From: JAABRU01 sp041390465
Lineage (GTDB): Bacteria; Desulfobacterota; Desulfobacteria; Desulfobacterales; Desulfococcaceae
DNA: 64,000 nt
Assembly (NCBI GenBank): GCA_041390465.1
Contig: JAWKPW010000010.1
Coordinates: 20,720-84,719 of the forward strand
Reading direction: 5' to 3'
In this document: piece after piece, positions 26,174 through 34,466 of the stretch
Layout of the letters: each line of letters begins with the position of its first letter
Position numbering within the stretch: the stretch's first letter is position 1
The notes under the pieces: generated by a model
The model's database searches: none
What the model saw: the letters and a program-made list of their open reading frames with translations, nothing else
What the model was told of the DNA's origin: nothing
Made by a program: the position numbers and the translations under genes

Positions 26174-26291
26174 AGGTGATTTCCGAATATGGATTTGCCG
26201 GATCTGAAGGAAGTCACAAACGGAAAGTTTGTGAAACTGCCAGACTTTCAGTCTGGCACTCCTTTGGCAACCTGTTTTTCGGAAATCACCT
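26174..26291. repeat. Composite inverted-repeat element
   Basis: Outer arms AGGTGATTTCCGAA and TTCGGAAATCACCT bracket two internal hairpins, one with TTTGTGAA arms and one TGCCAGACTTTCAGTCTGGCA. The latter recurs almost exactly at 57574. Length is 118 bases; no coding sequence. Confidence 0.65.
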
Positions 26292-26364
26292 TAAAACAGC
26301 TTTCAAAATTTTAACGCGCAATTGGCATTCCCAATTCTTTTTTAACCCCAACTGCCCAAGGTCT

Positions 26365-26964
26365 ATGAATATTCCATCCAGAAAAGAAAGTCTTCAGCTC
26401 ATTTGCAGAACAGAGATGATGGAGCACATTGCTGCCCATTCGCTGCAGGTCTGCCGTGTGGCCCTTCGGATTGCAGATTTGCTCAACGGCAGGGAAGGAC
26501 AAATGCTCTGCCGTGAACTCATTGAAGCCGGAGCGCTTCTGCATGACATTACCAAAACCCGGAGCCTGAAAACCGGGGAAAGACATGCGGAAACCGGCGC
26601 GCAGTTTCTCCGTGAACACGGATACCCCGAAGTCGGGGAACTGGTGCGTCAGCATGTGCGGCTGGATCATTTTGATTTCCGCAGTTCGGTAAACGAGGCT
26701 GAGATTGTCAATTATGCAGACAAACGGGTAATGCACGACCGGATTGTGCCGCTTCAGGAGCGCATGGAATATATCATGCAGCGTTACGGCACAAGTCCGG
26801 AGCTTCAGCTTCGGCTTGTGCAGATATGGCAGGAGGCCAAAGCACAGGAGCGGAAGATTTTCACCCATATTCCTTTTGCTCCCGAAGAACTGCCTGCATA
26901 CATGGATTCTCCGGGCTGTGAAGCGGAAATGGCTGAATACCGTATGGTAAGTACCCGGTCATAA
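26365..26964 (+). CDS. HD-domain phosphohydrolase
   Basis: A 199-residue HD-superfamily metal-dependent phosphohydrolase. The first conserved His is in EHIAAHSLQV and the HD pair in GALLHDITKT. Another conserved His follows in GERHAETGAQFL, then VRQHVRLDHFDF, with a final Asp in VNYADKRVMHD. Relatives are annotated as HDIG-domain or YqeK/nucleotidohydrolase-like proteins; substrate cannot be told. The start at 26365 (MNIPSRKES) is chosen because an in-frame upstream extension covers repeat DNA. The last residues run into a fragment of a TIR-domain gene on the opposite strand (26955-27028), so the natural C terminus may have been altered by a deletion. Confidence 0.8.
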   Translation: MNIPSRKESLQLICRTEMMEHIAAHSLQVCRVALRIADLLNGREGQMLCRELIEAGALLHDITKTRSLKTGERHAETGAQFLREHGYPEVGELVRQHVRLDHFDFRSSVNEAEIVNYADKRVMHDRIVPLQERMEYIMQRYGTSPELQLRLVQIWQEAKAQERKIFTHIPFAPEELPAYMDSPGCEAEMAEYRMVSTRS

Positions 26965-27028
26965 GATCTTTCCAGAATTTTTCCGCAATTTCCCAATCTT
27001 CCCTGGCGTAGCTGATGAAGACTTTCAT
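26955..27028 (-). pseudogene. TIR-domain gene remnant (N-terminal fragment)
   Basis: An ATG at 27028 opens a frame beginning MKVFISYAREDWEIAEKFW followed by KDLMTG, which is the start of a bacterial TIR (Toll/interleukin-receptor) domain. After about 25 residues the similarity ends where the HD gene's coding end is reached. The family-A element at 27034 lies immediately upstream. This looks like the 5' stub of a TIR effector gene left by a deletion. Confidence 0.6.
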
Positions 27029-27033
27029 ATCTG

Positions 27034-27173
27034 ATACCAATTCCCCATTGAAAAGATACTTGCAAGCAGGAAAAAAAGAGGTTTCCGTGTGTTCAAAGAA
27101 CCGGATTTTTCGGAAAAATCCGGTTTTTCTCAGTAATTTCCGGTTAGGTTTCATATCAATGGCGAATTGGTAT
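27034..27173. mobile_element. MITE-like element, family A
   Basis: 140 bases, ends ATACCAATTCCCCATTGA and TCAATGGCGAATTGGTAT. It contains the terminator-like hairpin CCGGATTTTTCGGAAAAATC at 27101-27131. Confidence 0.85.
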
Positions 27174-27477
27174 GAATCCCTGTTTTTTTATATTCTGATT
27201 CGGGTATCTGCATATACTGAACACTCATTTTTCCTGCGACAATATTCACCGGCCCGGAAATAAATTTCCGGGCATATTCTTCCCCAAGACACAATCTGAG
27301 CCCTTGCGTTTATATCCTCTCCGGCTTATAATAAAATCAAATGAAGCAAAAGTCAGATTATGACTGAATCCGGTATGAGATCTTGGGAAATTGGTCAGCT
27401 TGTCAGATTCGGGCTGTTTTCTGATGAACAGGCTGTCATCCTGAAAATTATGGATCACATCTGAAAGGAGAAATGCC
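27174..27477. other. Leader region of the VapBC-like pair
   Basis: About 300 bases with no gene. A GC-rich hairpin, GCCCGGAAATAAATTTCCGGGC, lies at 27252-27273. AT-rich DNA at 27318-27345 could hold the promoter of the antitoxin gene. Confidence 0.4.
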
Positions 27478-27792
27478 ATGCTTCCTGCAAAACAAGACCT
27501 TATCCGCATGATTGATCACCTGCCTGAACAGCAACTGCAAAAGGTGATTAATTACATTATTCTGATTACAAAAGAAAAATATGATGAAACAATGCAGCCT
27601 GAAGATCAGCAGGTGTTTCCTGATCCGCTGAATGGCACTGTTGATGCAAAGCGGATGGATTTCAATGATGCACAGCTTGAGGTTTATCATGATTTGGATA
27701 TGTTGGCCGGTACATGGACAGATGAGGAAACACAGGAATTTTTAACCGCAATCGCTGATTTTAGTCAGGTGGATGAAACGCTGTGGGAATAA
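27478..27792 (+). CDS. VapB-type antitoxin
   Basis: A 104-residue protein with GAAAGGAG ahead of the start and an ATG overlapping the reading frame of the downstream PIN-domain gene by ten bases. The N terminus (DLIRMIDHLPEQQLQKVINY) resembles the DUF2281/antitoxin N-terminal helix pair. The C terminus DLDMLAGTWTDEETQEFL, then DFSQVDETLW, is the toxin-wrapping tail seen in VapB antitoxins of this type. It should neutralise the VapC ribonuclease and repress the operon together with it. The frame is intact. Confidence 0.8.
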   Translation: MLPAKQDLIRMIDHLPEQQLQKVINYIILITKEKYDETMQPEDQQVFPDPLNGTVDAKRMDFNDAQLEVYHDLDMLAGTWTDEETQEFLTAIADFSQVDETLWE

Positions 27793-28222
27793 AGGGAATA
27801 TTACTTGATACCAATGCTTACGCAGCATTCAAGCAGAATAATCCGGATGCTGTTGAAATCATAAAATGTATGCCGCTTATCGGTATCAGCACTATCGTCT
27901 TGGGCGAATTGCTTGCTGGATTTGCTGTCGGAAGGCGTGAAAAAGATAACAGGCAGGAGTTATCCAGCTTTCTTAAGTCCGAAAGAGCGAAGCTTTTTTC
28001 CGTAAATCAGAACACTGCCGAATGCTTGCAAAGATTTATCAAAATCTCAGGCAAAAAGGAAGACCCATACCGACAAATGATATGTGGATTGCCGCAGTGG
28101 CATTTCAATACGGACTGCCGATATTCACCTATGATACGCACTTCAGGTATGTGGAAGAAGTTATTTCAGGCAGTTGTCTTTCAGATTTTTTAATGTCTGA
28201 ACCCAAAACGCCATTTATGTAA
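27783..28222 (+). pseudogene. VapC-type PIN-domain toxin, single frameshift
   Basis: A PIN-domain ribonuclease toxin paired with the antitoxin just upstream. The first frame carries the first acidic residue in LLDTNAYAAF and the second in VLGELLAGFAVGRRE. At about 28022-28030 the correct frame shifts by one base. The continuation QNLRQKGRPIPTNDMWIAA holds the third acidic residue, and IFTYDTHFRYVEEV the fourth, ending at 28222. All four metal-binding acids survive, so one base restores a complete 145-residue toxin. As read, the product is a 136-residue protein lacking half of the active site. Confidence 0.8.
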
Positions 28223-28280
28223 TACCGAACCGCCATTGATTTGATCCGGCATCAGTATGTTTTCAATGGAGAATCGGTAT
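28222..28280. mobile_element. MITE-like element, family A, minimal copy
   Basis: 59 bases only: ATACCGAACCGCCATTGA then TTTTCAATGGAGAATCGGTAT with a short centre. It begins at the last base of the vapC stop codon. Confidence 0.8.
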
Positions 28281-28346
28281 AACGTCTCCATAGGCCGTTA
28301 CTTTGTCATTTATGTTATTTTATCCCGTCAGAGACAGGCCAATAAA

Positions 28347-28370
28347 AGCCCGGAGATTCATCTCCGGGCT
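28347..28370. terminator. Bidirectional intrinsic terminator of asnS
   Basis: Perfect ten-base-pair stem AGCCCGGAGA / TCTCCGGGCT with loop TTCA. On the minus strand it is followed by TTTATT, ending asnS transcription. On the plus strand GCTGTTTTTT follows, so it may stop transcription from the vapBC side too. Confidence 0.85.
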
Positions 28371-28385
28371 GCTGTTTTTTCATTT

Positions 28386-29768
28386 CTAAAACTCAATGCT
28401 GTTGGGGGTTCTGGGGAATGGAATCACATCCCGGATGTTGCGGATGCCGGTGACAAGCATGATGAACCGCTCAAATCCCAGCCCGAAACCGCTGTGGGGA
28501 ACGCTTCCGTATCGCCGGGAATCCAGATACCACCAGTAATCCTCTTTTTTCAGATGCATTTCCGCCATCCGGGCTTCCAGAACCTCCAGCCTTTCCTCCC
28601 GCTGGCTGCCGCCGATAATCTCCCCGATGCCCGGAACCAGCACATCCATTGCTGCCACAGTTCTGCCGTCATCATTGACCCGCATGTAAAACGGTTTGAT
28701 CTCTTTGGGATAATTGTACAGAATCACCGGTTTTCCGAAATGCTCCTCGGTGATGTACCGTTCATGCTCGGATTGCAGGTCTTTTCCGTATGCCACCGGA
28801 AATTCAAATTTCTTTCCGGATGCGTTCAGGATTTCAACAGCTTCGGTATAGGGCACGCGGACAAACTCCTCTTTGAGAATGGTTTCCAGATTTTTCATCA
28901 GTTCTTTGTCCACAAATTTGGCAAACAGTTCCACATCCTCTGCGCAGTTGTCCAGCACATGACGCGTAAGATACTGAATCAGCTCCTCGCCCAGATCCAT
29001 ATTTCCGAACAGATCGCAGAAAGCCATTTCCGGTTCCAGCATCCAGAACTCTGCTGCGTGTCTGCTGGTATTGGAATTTTCTGCGCGGAACGTCGGGCCG
29101 AAGGTATAAACATCTCCCAAAGACAGGGCAAACATTTCTGCGGACAACTGGCCGGACACCGTGAGGCTGGCCTCCCGGCCAAAGAAATCCGCACTGTAAT
29201 CGGTTTTTCCCTCTTTCCGGGGCAGATTTTCCAAATCCAGAGCTGTGACCCGGAACATTTCCCCCGCGCCTTCGCAGTCTGACCCGGTGATAATGGGGGA
29301 ATGGATATAATAAAATCCTCTTTCCCGGAAAAATTTGTGAATGGCCCACGCCAGTTCCGAGCGGATGCGGAAGGCCGCACCATATTTGTTTGTCCGGGGC
29401 CGCAGATGGGCAATGCTGCGGAGAAATTCGTCTGTGTGACGTTTCTTCTGCAAGGGATAGGTTTCCGGCGCAAGGCTGATGATGTCCACATTATTGGCCG
29501 GAATTTCCCATTTCTGGCCGCTGCCCCCGGATGCAGCCAGTTTTCCGGAAACCGCCACTGCCGATCCGGTGGAGAGTTTTTTTATTTCTTCATAATTGGA
29601 CAGAGATTCGTCCGCAATCACCTGCAGGTTTTTCAGGCAGGAACCGTCATTGAGTTCAATAAAGGAAAAGGTTTTGGAATCCCGCCGGGTTCTCACCCAT
29701 CCTTTCACAAGCACTTCATCAAGGGGGGATTCCGAGGCCAGCAAAGAAGATATTTTTGTCCGTTTCAT
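28386..29768 (-). CDS. asnS: Asparaginyl-tRNA synthetase
   Basis: A class IIb aminoacyl-tRNA synthetase of 460 residues, charging tRNA-Asn with asparagine. An N-terminal OB-fold anticodon-binding domain (about 15-100, VKGWVRTRRDSKTFSF) is followed by the catalytic domain. Class II motif 2 is in FRAENSNTSRHAAEFWMLEPE (20 residues of it span FRAENSNTSRHAAEFWMLEP). Motif 3 is in GFGLGFERFIMLVTG. The pattern RAENSNTSRH distinguishes AsnRS from AspRS. The start at 29768 (MKRTKISS) has GGAG six bases upstream; a longer frame to 29885 is not homologous. Presence of AsnRS implies direct charging of tRNA-Asn. Confidence 0.97.
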   Translation of the reverse strand: MKRTKISSLLASESPLDEVLVKGWVRTRRDSKTFSFIELNDGSCLKNLQVIADESLSNYEEIKKLSTGSAVAVSGKLAASGGSGQKWEIPANNVDIISLAPETYPLQKKRHTDEFLRSIAHLRPRTNKYGAAFRIRSELAWAIHKFFRERGFYYIHSPIITGSDCEGAGEMFRVTALDLENLPRKEGKTDYSADFFGREASLTVSGQLSAEMFALSLGDVYTFGPTFRAENSNTSRHAAEFWMLEPEMAFCDLFGNMDLGEELIQYLTRHVLDNCAEDVELFAKFVDKELMKNLETILKEEFVRVPYTEAVEILNASGKKFEFPVAYGKDLQSEHERYITEEHFGKPVILYNYPKEIKPFYMRVNDDGRTVAAMDVLVPGIGEIIGGSQREERLEVLEARMAEMHLKKEDYWWYLDSRRYGSVPHSGFGLGFERFIMLVTGIRNIRDVIPFPRTPNSIEF

Positions 29769-30117
29769 TTTGTTCTCCGTTTTGCAGGTGCAGGTTTCAG
29801 ATTTCACTTCACAAGTCTCTGATCCCTGAGATATTGTGTGAAATCTGAAAAGGGATTTTCCCAAACCCGCACTTTTCCGCAGCAAAGCCGCAGCAGTTCA
29901 CAACAGTTTTATGCCAAATTCTTTTTCAGATTTCCTGTTGCCAGTCACTTTCGCATTTTTTCAGCAGATTGAAAAGAATTTTTATACCTTCCCGGACTGT
30001 GCGTTGATCTGTTTCCTGCAAGTGTGTATAAGGTATTGCATCGTTCGTCCATATGATGACTGGGAAATGCGGTAACAGAATCTGCAAACAGCCAACTTCC
30101 ACAGAAAAGGACATATC

Positions 30118-31323
30118 ATGACCTCACTGAAAAGCGTGCAGGAAGCCGCAAAAATAATCCGGGACACGGTGATCCGCACACCTCTGGTCTATTCTCCCAC
30201 CTTCAGCCGCATCTTCGGGGCCGAGATCTGGCTGAAACTGGAAAATCTGCAGCGCACCGGTTCATTCAAACTGCGGGGAGCCGCGCATAAAATTCTTCGA
30301 TGCCGGAATCAGATGGGGCCCGAAGGTGTGGTTGCCGCGTCTGCCGGGAACCATGCGCAGGGCGTTGCCCTGGCCGCGCGCAATGCAGGCCTTCCTGCCA
30401 CGATAGTCATGCCGGAATGGGCATCCATCAGCAAACAGGAGGCCACGCGCGGATACGGGGGAGAAGTGCTTCTCCATGGCCGGAGTGTGGGCGAAAGTCT
30501 GGAAAAAGCCCGTGAACTCGCGGATCAGGGCAGGATGTTCATTCATCCTTTTGATGATCCGGACATTATCACGGGACAGGGAACCATTGGGCTGGAAATC
30601 ATTGAAGATTTGATTGATGCGCAAATGATTCTGGTTCCCATTGGCGGAGGCGGACTGATTTCCGGTGTGGCCCTGACAGCCAAATCACTGCGGCCGGATA
30701 TTCGTATCATCGGCGTGCAGGCAGCAGCCTGTCCCTCTGCGCATGAATCACTTCAAAAAGGATGCATCACGGCAACAGCGGCAGCAGCTTCCCTTGCAGA
30801 CGGCATTGCTGTCCGGCAGATCGGAAATCTGAACTTTGACATCATGCGCAACTATGTGGATGAAGTTGCCCTGGTGGAAGAAGACCATATTGCCGCAGCA
30901 ATCCTCATGCTGCTGGAGCGGAAGAAAACACTGGCTGAAGGCGCAGGTGCGGTTCCTCTGGCAGCGCTGCTCAACGGTTCTGTGAAAGTTTCACCCGGAA
31001 GCAAAGTGGTGCTGGTCATCAGCGGCGGCAATGTGGACAGTCCGCTGCTGGGCAGGATGATTCGCAAGGGGCTTTTGAAAAAGGGCCGCATTATGCGCAT
31101 CAGACTGCAACTGGAGGATATTCCCGGTTCCCTTGCCCGGCTCCTTACCCTGATCGCGGATCTCAGGGCCAATGTGCTTCACATTTTTCATGACCGGAAC
31201 ATCCGGGATATGCCCATTCACATGACCTGGGTGGAACTGGATGCGGAAACACGGGGACAGCCGCATATTGCGGAAATCAGGAAGGAACTGGAGAAAGCCG
31301 GATATGTTTTGGGGGAAGAGTGA
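30118..31323 (+). CDS. ilvA: Threonine ammonia-lyase (threonine dehydratase) with ACT domain
   Basis: A 401-residue fold-type II PLP enzyme that deaminates L-threonine to 2-oxobutanoate, the first committed step to isoleucine or a catabolic step. The PLP-binding lysine is in TGSFKLRGA; the phosphate-binding loop is VPIGGGGLISG; ASAGNHAQGVA binds the PLP ring region. The C-terminal 75 residues form an ACT domain (MRIRLQLEDIPGSLARLLTL) expected to bind an amino-acid effector. The single ACT domain and ~400-residue length match the TdcB/ilvA short forms rather than the 510-residue E. coli IlvA. AAAAGGA precedes the ATG. Confidence 0.93.
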   Translation: MTSLKSVQEAAKIIRDTVIRTPLVYSPTFSRIFGAEIWLKLENLQRTGSFKLRGAAHKILRCRNQMGPEGVVAASAGNHAQGVALAARNAGLPATIVMPEWASISKQEATRGYGGEVLLHGRSVGESLEKARELADQGRMFIHPFDDPDIITGQGTIGLEIIEDLIDAQMILVPIGGGGLISGVALTAKSLRPDIRIIGVQAAACPSAHESLQKGCITATAAAASLADGIAVRQIGNLNFDIMRNYVDEVALVEEDHIAAAILMLLERKKTLAEGAGAVPLAALLNGSVKVSPGSKVVLVISGGNVDSPLLGRMIRKGLLKKGRIMRIRLQLEDIPGSLARLLTLIADLRANVLHIFHDRNIRDMPIHMTWVELDAETRGQPHIAEIRKELEKAGYVLGEE

Positions 31324-31420
31324 GCAAACAGGAGACAGGGTTTGGGGGATGGGGAACAGGATTGCAGTCACTGAACCTGGCCTCCCAATCCCTGAATCCC
31401 CGCCCCTGTCTGAAAATTCT

Positions 31421-31609
31421 TCAGGCTTTTTTGCTGTCTTCGATCTTTTCCTTTTCATCTTCTTTTGCCAAAGGATCAGAGGTCGCACTTTTGAAATTCC
31501 GGATGGCTTTGCCCATCCCCGCACCGATTTCCGGCAGCTTTCCTGCTCCGAAAATAATCAGGATAATCACCAGAATCACAATCAGTTCCGGCATTCCGAT
31601 TCCAAACAT
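31421..31609 (-). CDS. tatA: Sec-independent translocase protein TatA
   Basis: A 62-residue TatA/E protein that forms the pore component of twin-arginine export of folded proteins. The start MFGIGMPELIVILVIIL has the usual short hydrophobic helix. It is followed by FGAGKLPEIGAGMGKAIRNF, the conserved hinge and amphipathic helix, and a charged tail (KEDEKEKIEDSKKA). GAGGAGG lies eight bases before the ATG at 31609. No tatC gene is seen in the window. It lies about 100 bases downstream of a conserved hypothetical gene on the same strand. Confidence 0.95.
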   Translation of the reverse strand: MFGIGMPELIVILVIILIIFGAGKLPEIGAGMGKAIRNFKSATSDPLAKEDEKEKIEDSKKA

Positions 31610-31710
31610 GGGTATTTCCTCCTCATAATATTTTTTTGTTTTTTTCTGTTCGCTTCTGTCAGAAACAGCAGGAAAAAAAGTCATCTTTTGGGCCACACAG
31701 CGCAAACATC

Positions 31711-32118
31711 CTATCCGCTTATGTCCGGAGGATCAATTTCCCTCATCAGTTGTCTGAATTCATTTGTTTTCATATACTGATCCACGGATCCCTGGTAATC
31801 AATCCATCGCTGCCAGACTTTCAGCCAGGCTTCATTGTGCCAGTAATAATCCGGATTTCCCCTTCCCTGAAGCTGTTCAATATAATCAATGTATTCCTCC
31901 GCGCAACTGCAGCAGAAACGGTAGGGCACTCTCTGGTTCCGGATTCCTTTCTTTCCGCCATCCTCATCCAGTTGACGAAAGCATTTTTCACAGCGCAGAG
32001 CCCCCCGAGCCCGCTGAAACAGACTTCGGACAGCCGCAAGTTTGCGTTTGCGCATCAAAGTCTCATTTATTTTTCCTGCATCCCGGAGTCGGGGTGCAAG
32101 TGATATTATTTCTGCCAT
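31711..32118 (-). CDS. Conserved hypothetical protein with possible zinc-binding cysteines
   Basis: A 135-residue basic/acidic protein beginning MAEIISLAPRLRDAG. Four cysteines in CEKCFRQL and FCCSCAEEY are placed like a zinc ribbon. The C-terminal half is Trp/Tyr-rich (WHNEAWLKVWQRWIDYQGS). It is close to, and on the same strand as, tatA. No function is known to me; similar proteins probably occur in related sulphate reducers. Confidence 0.7.
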   Translation of the reverse strand: MAEIISLAPRLRDAGKINETLMRKRKLAAVRSLFQRARGALRCEKCFRQLDEDGGKKGIRNQRVPYRFCCSCAEEYIDYIEQLQGRGNPDYYWHNEAWLKVWQRWIDYQGSVDQYMKTNEFRQLMREIDPPDISG

Positions 32119-32220
32119 GATTCAAATGTCCCCGGGTGAATGATTGTCAAAAAACAATCATAACATTCCGATCAGCCCCTGTCAAATGATTCTCTCTCCG
32201 CTTCCGGCTGTGCCTGTGTT

Positions 32221-33624
32221 TTATTTTTCTGGCTTCCGGGTGTCCGGGAGAACCGGATTTCCTGATTCCTGTTTGCCGATACATCCCCGGACAAGTCTGA
32301 GGGCTTCTTCCCTTGTGCGGATGGTTCCGCCCAGTCTGGCTGCTTCCGCAATATGCAGGATCCGCCTGAAATCCGGCGACGGTGTCAAACCGAATTCCCG
32401 AATCAGATCATGACCGCCAAGCAGGGGAGGCTCTTTTTTTCTGCGCTGAAAATCTCCAAACCGGAAATCCAGAACATTCCGGACAAAAGCCTCAAAATCC
32501 CCGGTTTCCGGAAGCTCCGACTTGGCCTGATCATCCGCAAGGGCATGAAGCAGAAGCAGGGGCGTATCTTCTCCGCATTTCATGAAAAAGCGGATTATTG
32601 CCTTCTGACTGAGATTTTTTTGCTGTTCTGCCCGAAAAAGCAGCAGGGGTCTGAGATGGTTGCGGATGACAAAACAGGCAAATTCCCTTTCCTGCCTGGA
32701 GCATTTCAGACGGTTCAGAATGTCTTCCGCCATGTCCGCCCCCTGTCTGTCATGGCCGTAAAAATGGATATTTCCCCCGGCATCCGCACTGCGCGCTGCG
32801 GGTTTTCCAATATCATGGAGCAGCGCGGCAAGCTTCATCACAGGAATCAGCCGGGTGTCCAAAGATATGCGGGAGACAATGTCGGCAAGCATTTCCCCGT
32901 GAAGCATCTTTTCCAGAAACGCGTATGTCTTCAGCGTATGATCCAGCACATCAAACGCGTGAAACCTGTTCTGGGTGCAGCCTTTGAGGGCCTGCAGTTC
33001 CGGAATCATTGCAAACAGAAGCCCGTTTTCGGCCATGAGATCAAGATATGCATGGGAGCCGGACCCTGCAAAAAGTTTCATCAGCTCCGCATGGATGCGC
33101 TCGCCCGCGCTTGTCCGGATGCGCTGCGCGTGTTTTCTGACTGCGGACAGGGTTTGGGATTCAATTTCAAAATCCAGCGCAGCGGCCATGCGGAAGGTGC
33201 GCAGGAGCCGGAGGGGATCGTCTGTGAATGCCTTTTCCGAAACCATGCGGATGCGTTTTTGCTCCAAATCCCGCATACCTCCGGTGCAGTCAAGGATGCG
33301 GCTGTCTTCCAGGGAATATCCCAGAGCATTTACTGTGAAATCCCGGCGTTTCAGATCCGCTTCCAAAGACAGACCGCTGAGGGGGCAGATGTCAAAACAC
33401 TGCTTTCCGGAAACCACCCGGTAAACGAGCAGACCGGGTTTTCCCAAAGGAACAAAAGAGCCCTGCATGGCAGATGCCAGTTGCCGGGCAAATTTTTCCG
33501 CGTTTTCTGTTACCGCAATGTCATAATCAAGAGGTTCGCGGCCCAAAAGCAGATCCCGGACAGCGCCGCCCACCAGGTATGCGCCTTTTCTGTCCTTTAT
33601 TTTGTCAAAAATTTCCGTAAGCAA
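32221..33624 (-). CDS. CCA-adding / poly(A) polymerase family tRNA nucleotidyltransferase
   Basis: A 467-residue class II nucleotidyltransferase that adds or repairs the CCA end of tRNA, or polyadenylates RNA. The catalytic head has GGAVRDLLLG and the metal-binding DYDIAV. LKRRDFTVNALGY is the B-motif region and DDPLRLLRTFRMAA the D-type motif for nucleotide selection. A C-terminal HD domain is present (LAALLHDIGKP), with FYGHDRQGADMAE, as in CCA enzymes that also have phosphohydrolase activity. The gene is isolated between repeat regions. CCA addition and poly(A) polymerase activity cannot be told apart by eye. Confidence 0.9.
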   Translation of the reverse strand: MLTEIFDKIKDRKGAYLVGGAVRDLLLGREPLDYDIAVTENAEKFARQLASAMQGSFVPLGKPGLLVYRVVSGKQCFDICPLSGLSLEADLKRRDFTVNALGYSLEDSRILDCTGGMRDLEQKRIRMVSEKAFTDDPLRLLRTFRMAAALDFEIESQTLSAVRKHAQRIRTSAGERIHAELMKLFAGSGSHAYLDLMAENGLLFAMIPELQALKGCTQNRFHAFDVLDHTLKTYAFLEKMLHGEMLADIVSRISLDTRLIPVMKLAALLHDIGKPAARSADAGGNIHFYGHDRQGADMAEDILNRLKCSRQEREFACFVIRNHLRPLLLFRAEQQKNLSQKAIIRFFMKCGEDTPLLLLHALADDQAKSELPETGDFEAFVRNVLDFRFGDFQRRKKEPPLLGGHDLIREFGLTPSPDFRRILHIAEAARLGGTIRTREEALRLVRGCIGKQESGNPVLPDTRKPEK

Positions 33625-33655
33625 GTGTATTGGGTTCCTTATGTGACGGGATCTG

Positions 33656-33875
33656 ATACCAAATCGCCATTGAATTTATGCAATGCCTGCCCTTAAGTCA
33701 GGCGCGGAGGAGTCCCGAACGGAAAGTCTGGGAAACTGGGATGATTCATAACATCCTGCCGAAATTCCGTTTCACTTCATTTCGGCACTCCGGAACCTCC
33801 CCTGCCTGACAGCATTGAAGCGGAGCGCGGGAACGGGATTCATTGACAGGTATATTTCCAATGGAGAATTGGTAT
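33656..33875. mobile_element. MITE-like element, family A, long form
   Basis: 220 bases, ends ATACCAAATCGCCATTGA and CCAATGGAGAATTGGTAT. The interior (CCGAAATTCCGTTTCACTTC, then CGGCACTCCGGAA) is shared with the copy at 61124. Confidence 0.85.
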
Positions 33876-33903
33876 GAAATCTGAAAAAGATTTGTCAGCA
33901 GAA

Positions 33904-34287
33904 TCACTTTCTGAACAAATCACCAAATTTGCCAAGTATTTCATTATGAAATCTGTCATCTGCCATGTATTTCAAAACCCAGGGCAAAAAAGGATGACGG
34001 GAATCAGAATACGCATCCAGTCTTTCGATTGCAGAATCTCCCAGATGGATAAGCAGCGCACTGACAAAATCGATAAACAGGAAAAATCCCTCCACAGTTT
34101 TGGCATCGAAATCATTTTTGCAGTAATCCCCCGGATCTCCAAGTGACTTTATTTTTTCTGCCAGTATTTCCGCATCGTCCGGGCGAATGTTTTCCTTTAT
34201 CTCCTTCAGCAGTGCCAAAGGCAGGGAACCGGAAATCATTTCAGAAAAAGCCTTTTCCAGATCTTCACGCAGCTTCATGGCTATCAT
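33904..34287 (-). CDS. Hypothetical helical protein
   Basis: A 127-residue acidic, mostly helical protein (KLREDLEKAFSEMISGSLPL, VEGFFLFIDFVSALLIHLG). AGGATGATAGCC precedes the ATG of its fourth codon, so the true start may be at 34278. No family recognised. It lies between a repeat element and an ABC-transporter gene. Confidence 0.55.
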   Translation of the reverse strand: MIAMKLREDLEKAFSEMISGSLPLALLKEIKENIRPDDAEILAEKIKSLGDPGDYCKNDFDAKTVEGFFLFIDFVSALLIHLGDSAIERLDAYSDSRHPFLPWVLKYMADDRFHNEILGKFGDLFRK

Positions 34288-34350
34288 CCTGCCGGTCTGT
34301 CCGATTTATCCAATTTTCGTTGGTGGGTCAAACCGGTTGACAGAAACGCT

Positions 34351-34441
34351 CCCCTCCCTCAGGGAGGGGCTGGGGGAGGGGCAAAATATTGTTTATTGCA
34401 AGTTGCTGTCACCCTCCCCTGACCCCTCCCTCAGGGAGGGG
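34351..34441. repeat. Pair of GC-rich palindromes
   Basis: CCCCTCCCTCAGGGAGGGG occurs at 34351-34369 and again at 34423-34441, separated by about 50 bases. Each is a nine-base-arm palindrome. A decayed relative occurs near 18690. Confidence 0.8.
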
Positions 34442-34466
34442 AAGCAGAATCAACGGATTTGACCCT

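Noticed and set aside
29926..30114. 62-codon minus-strand frame next to ilvA
   Set aside because: The ATG lies four bases from the ilvA start in the opposite direction; a GAGG signal exists but no domain or conservation pattern is visible, so it was not called.
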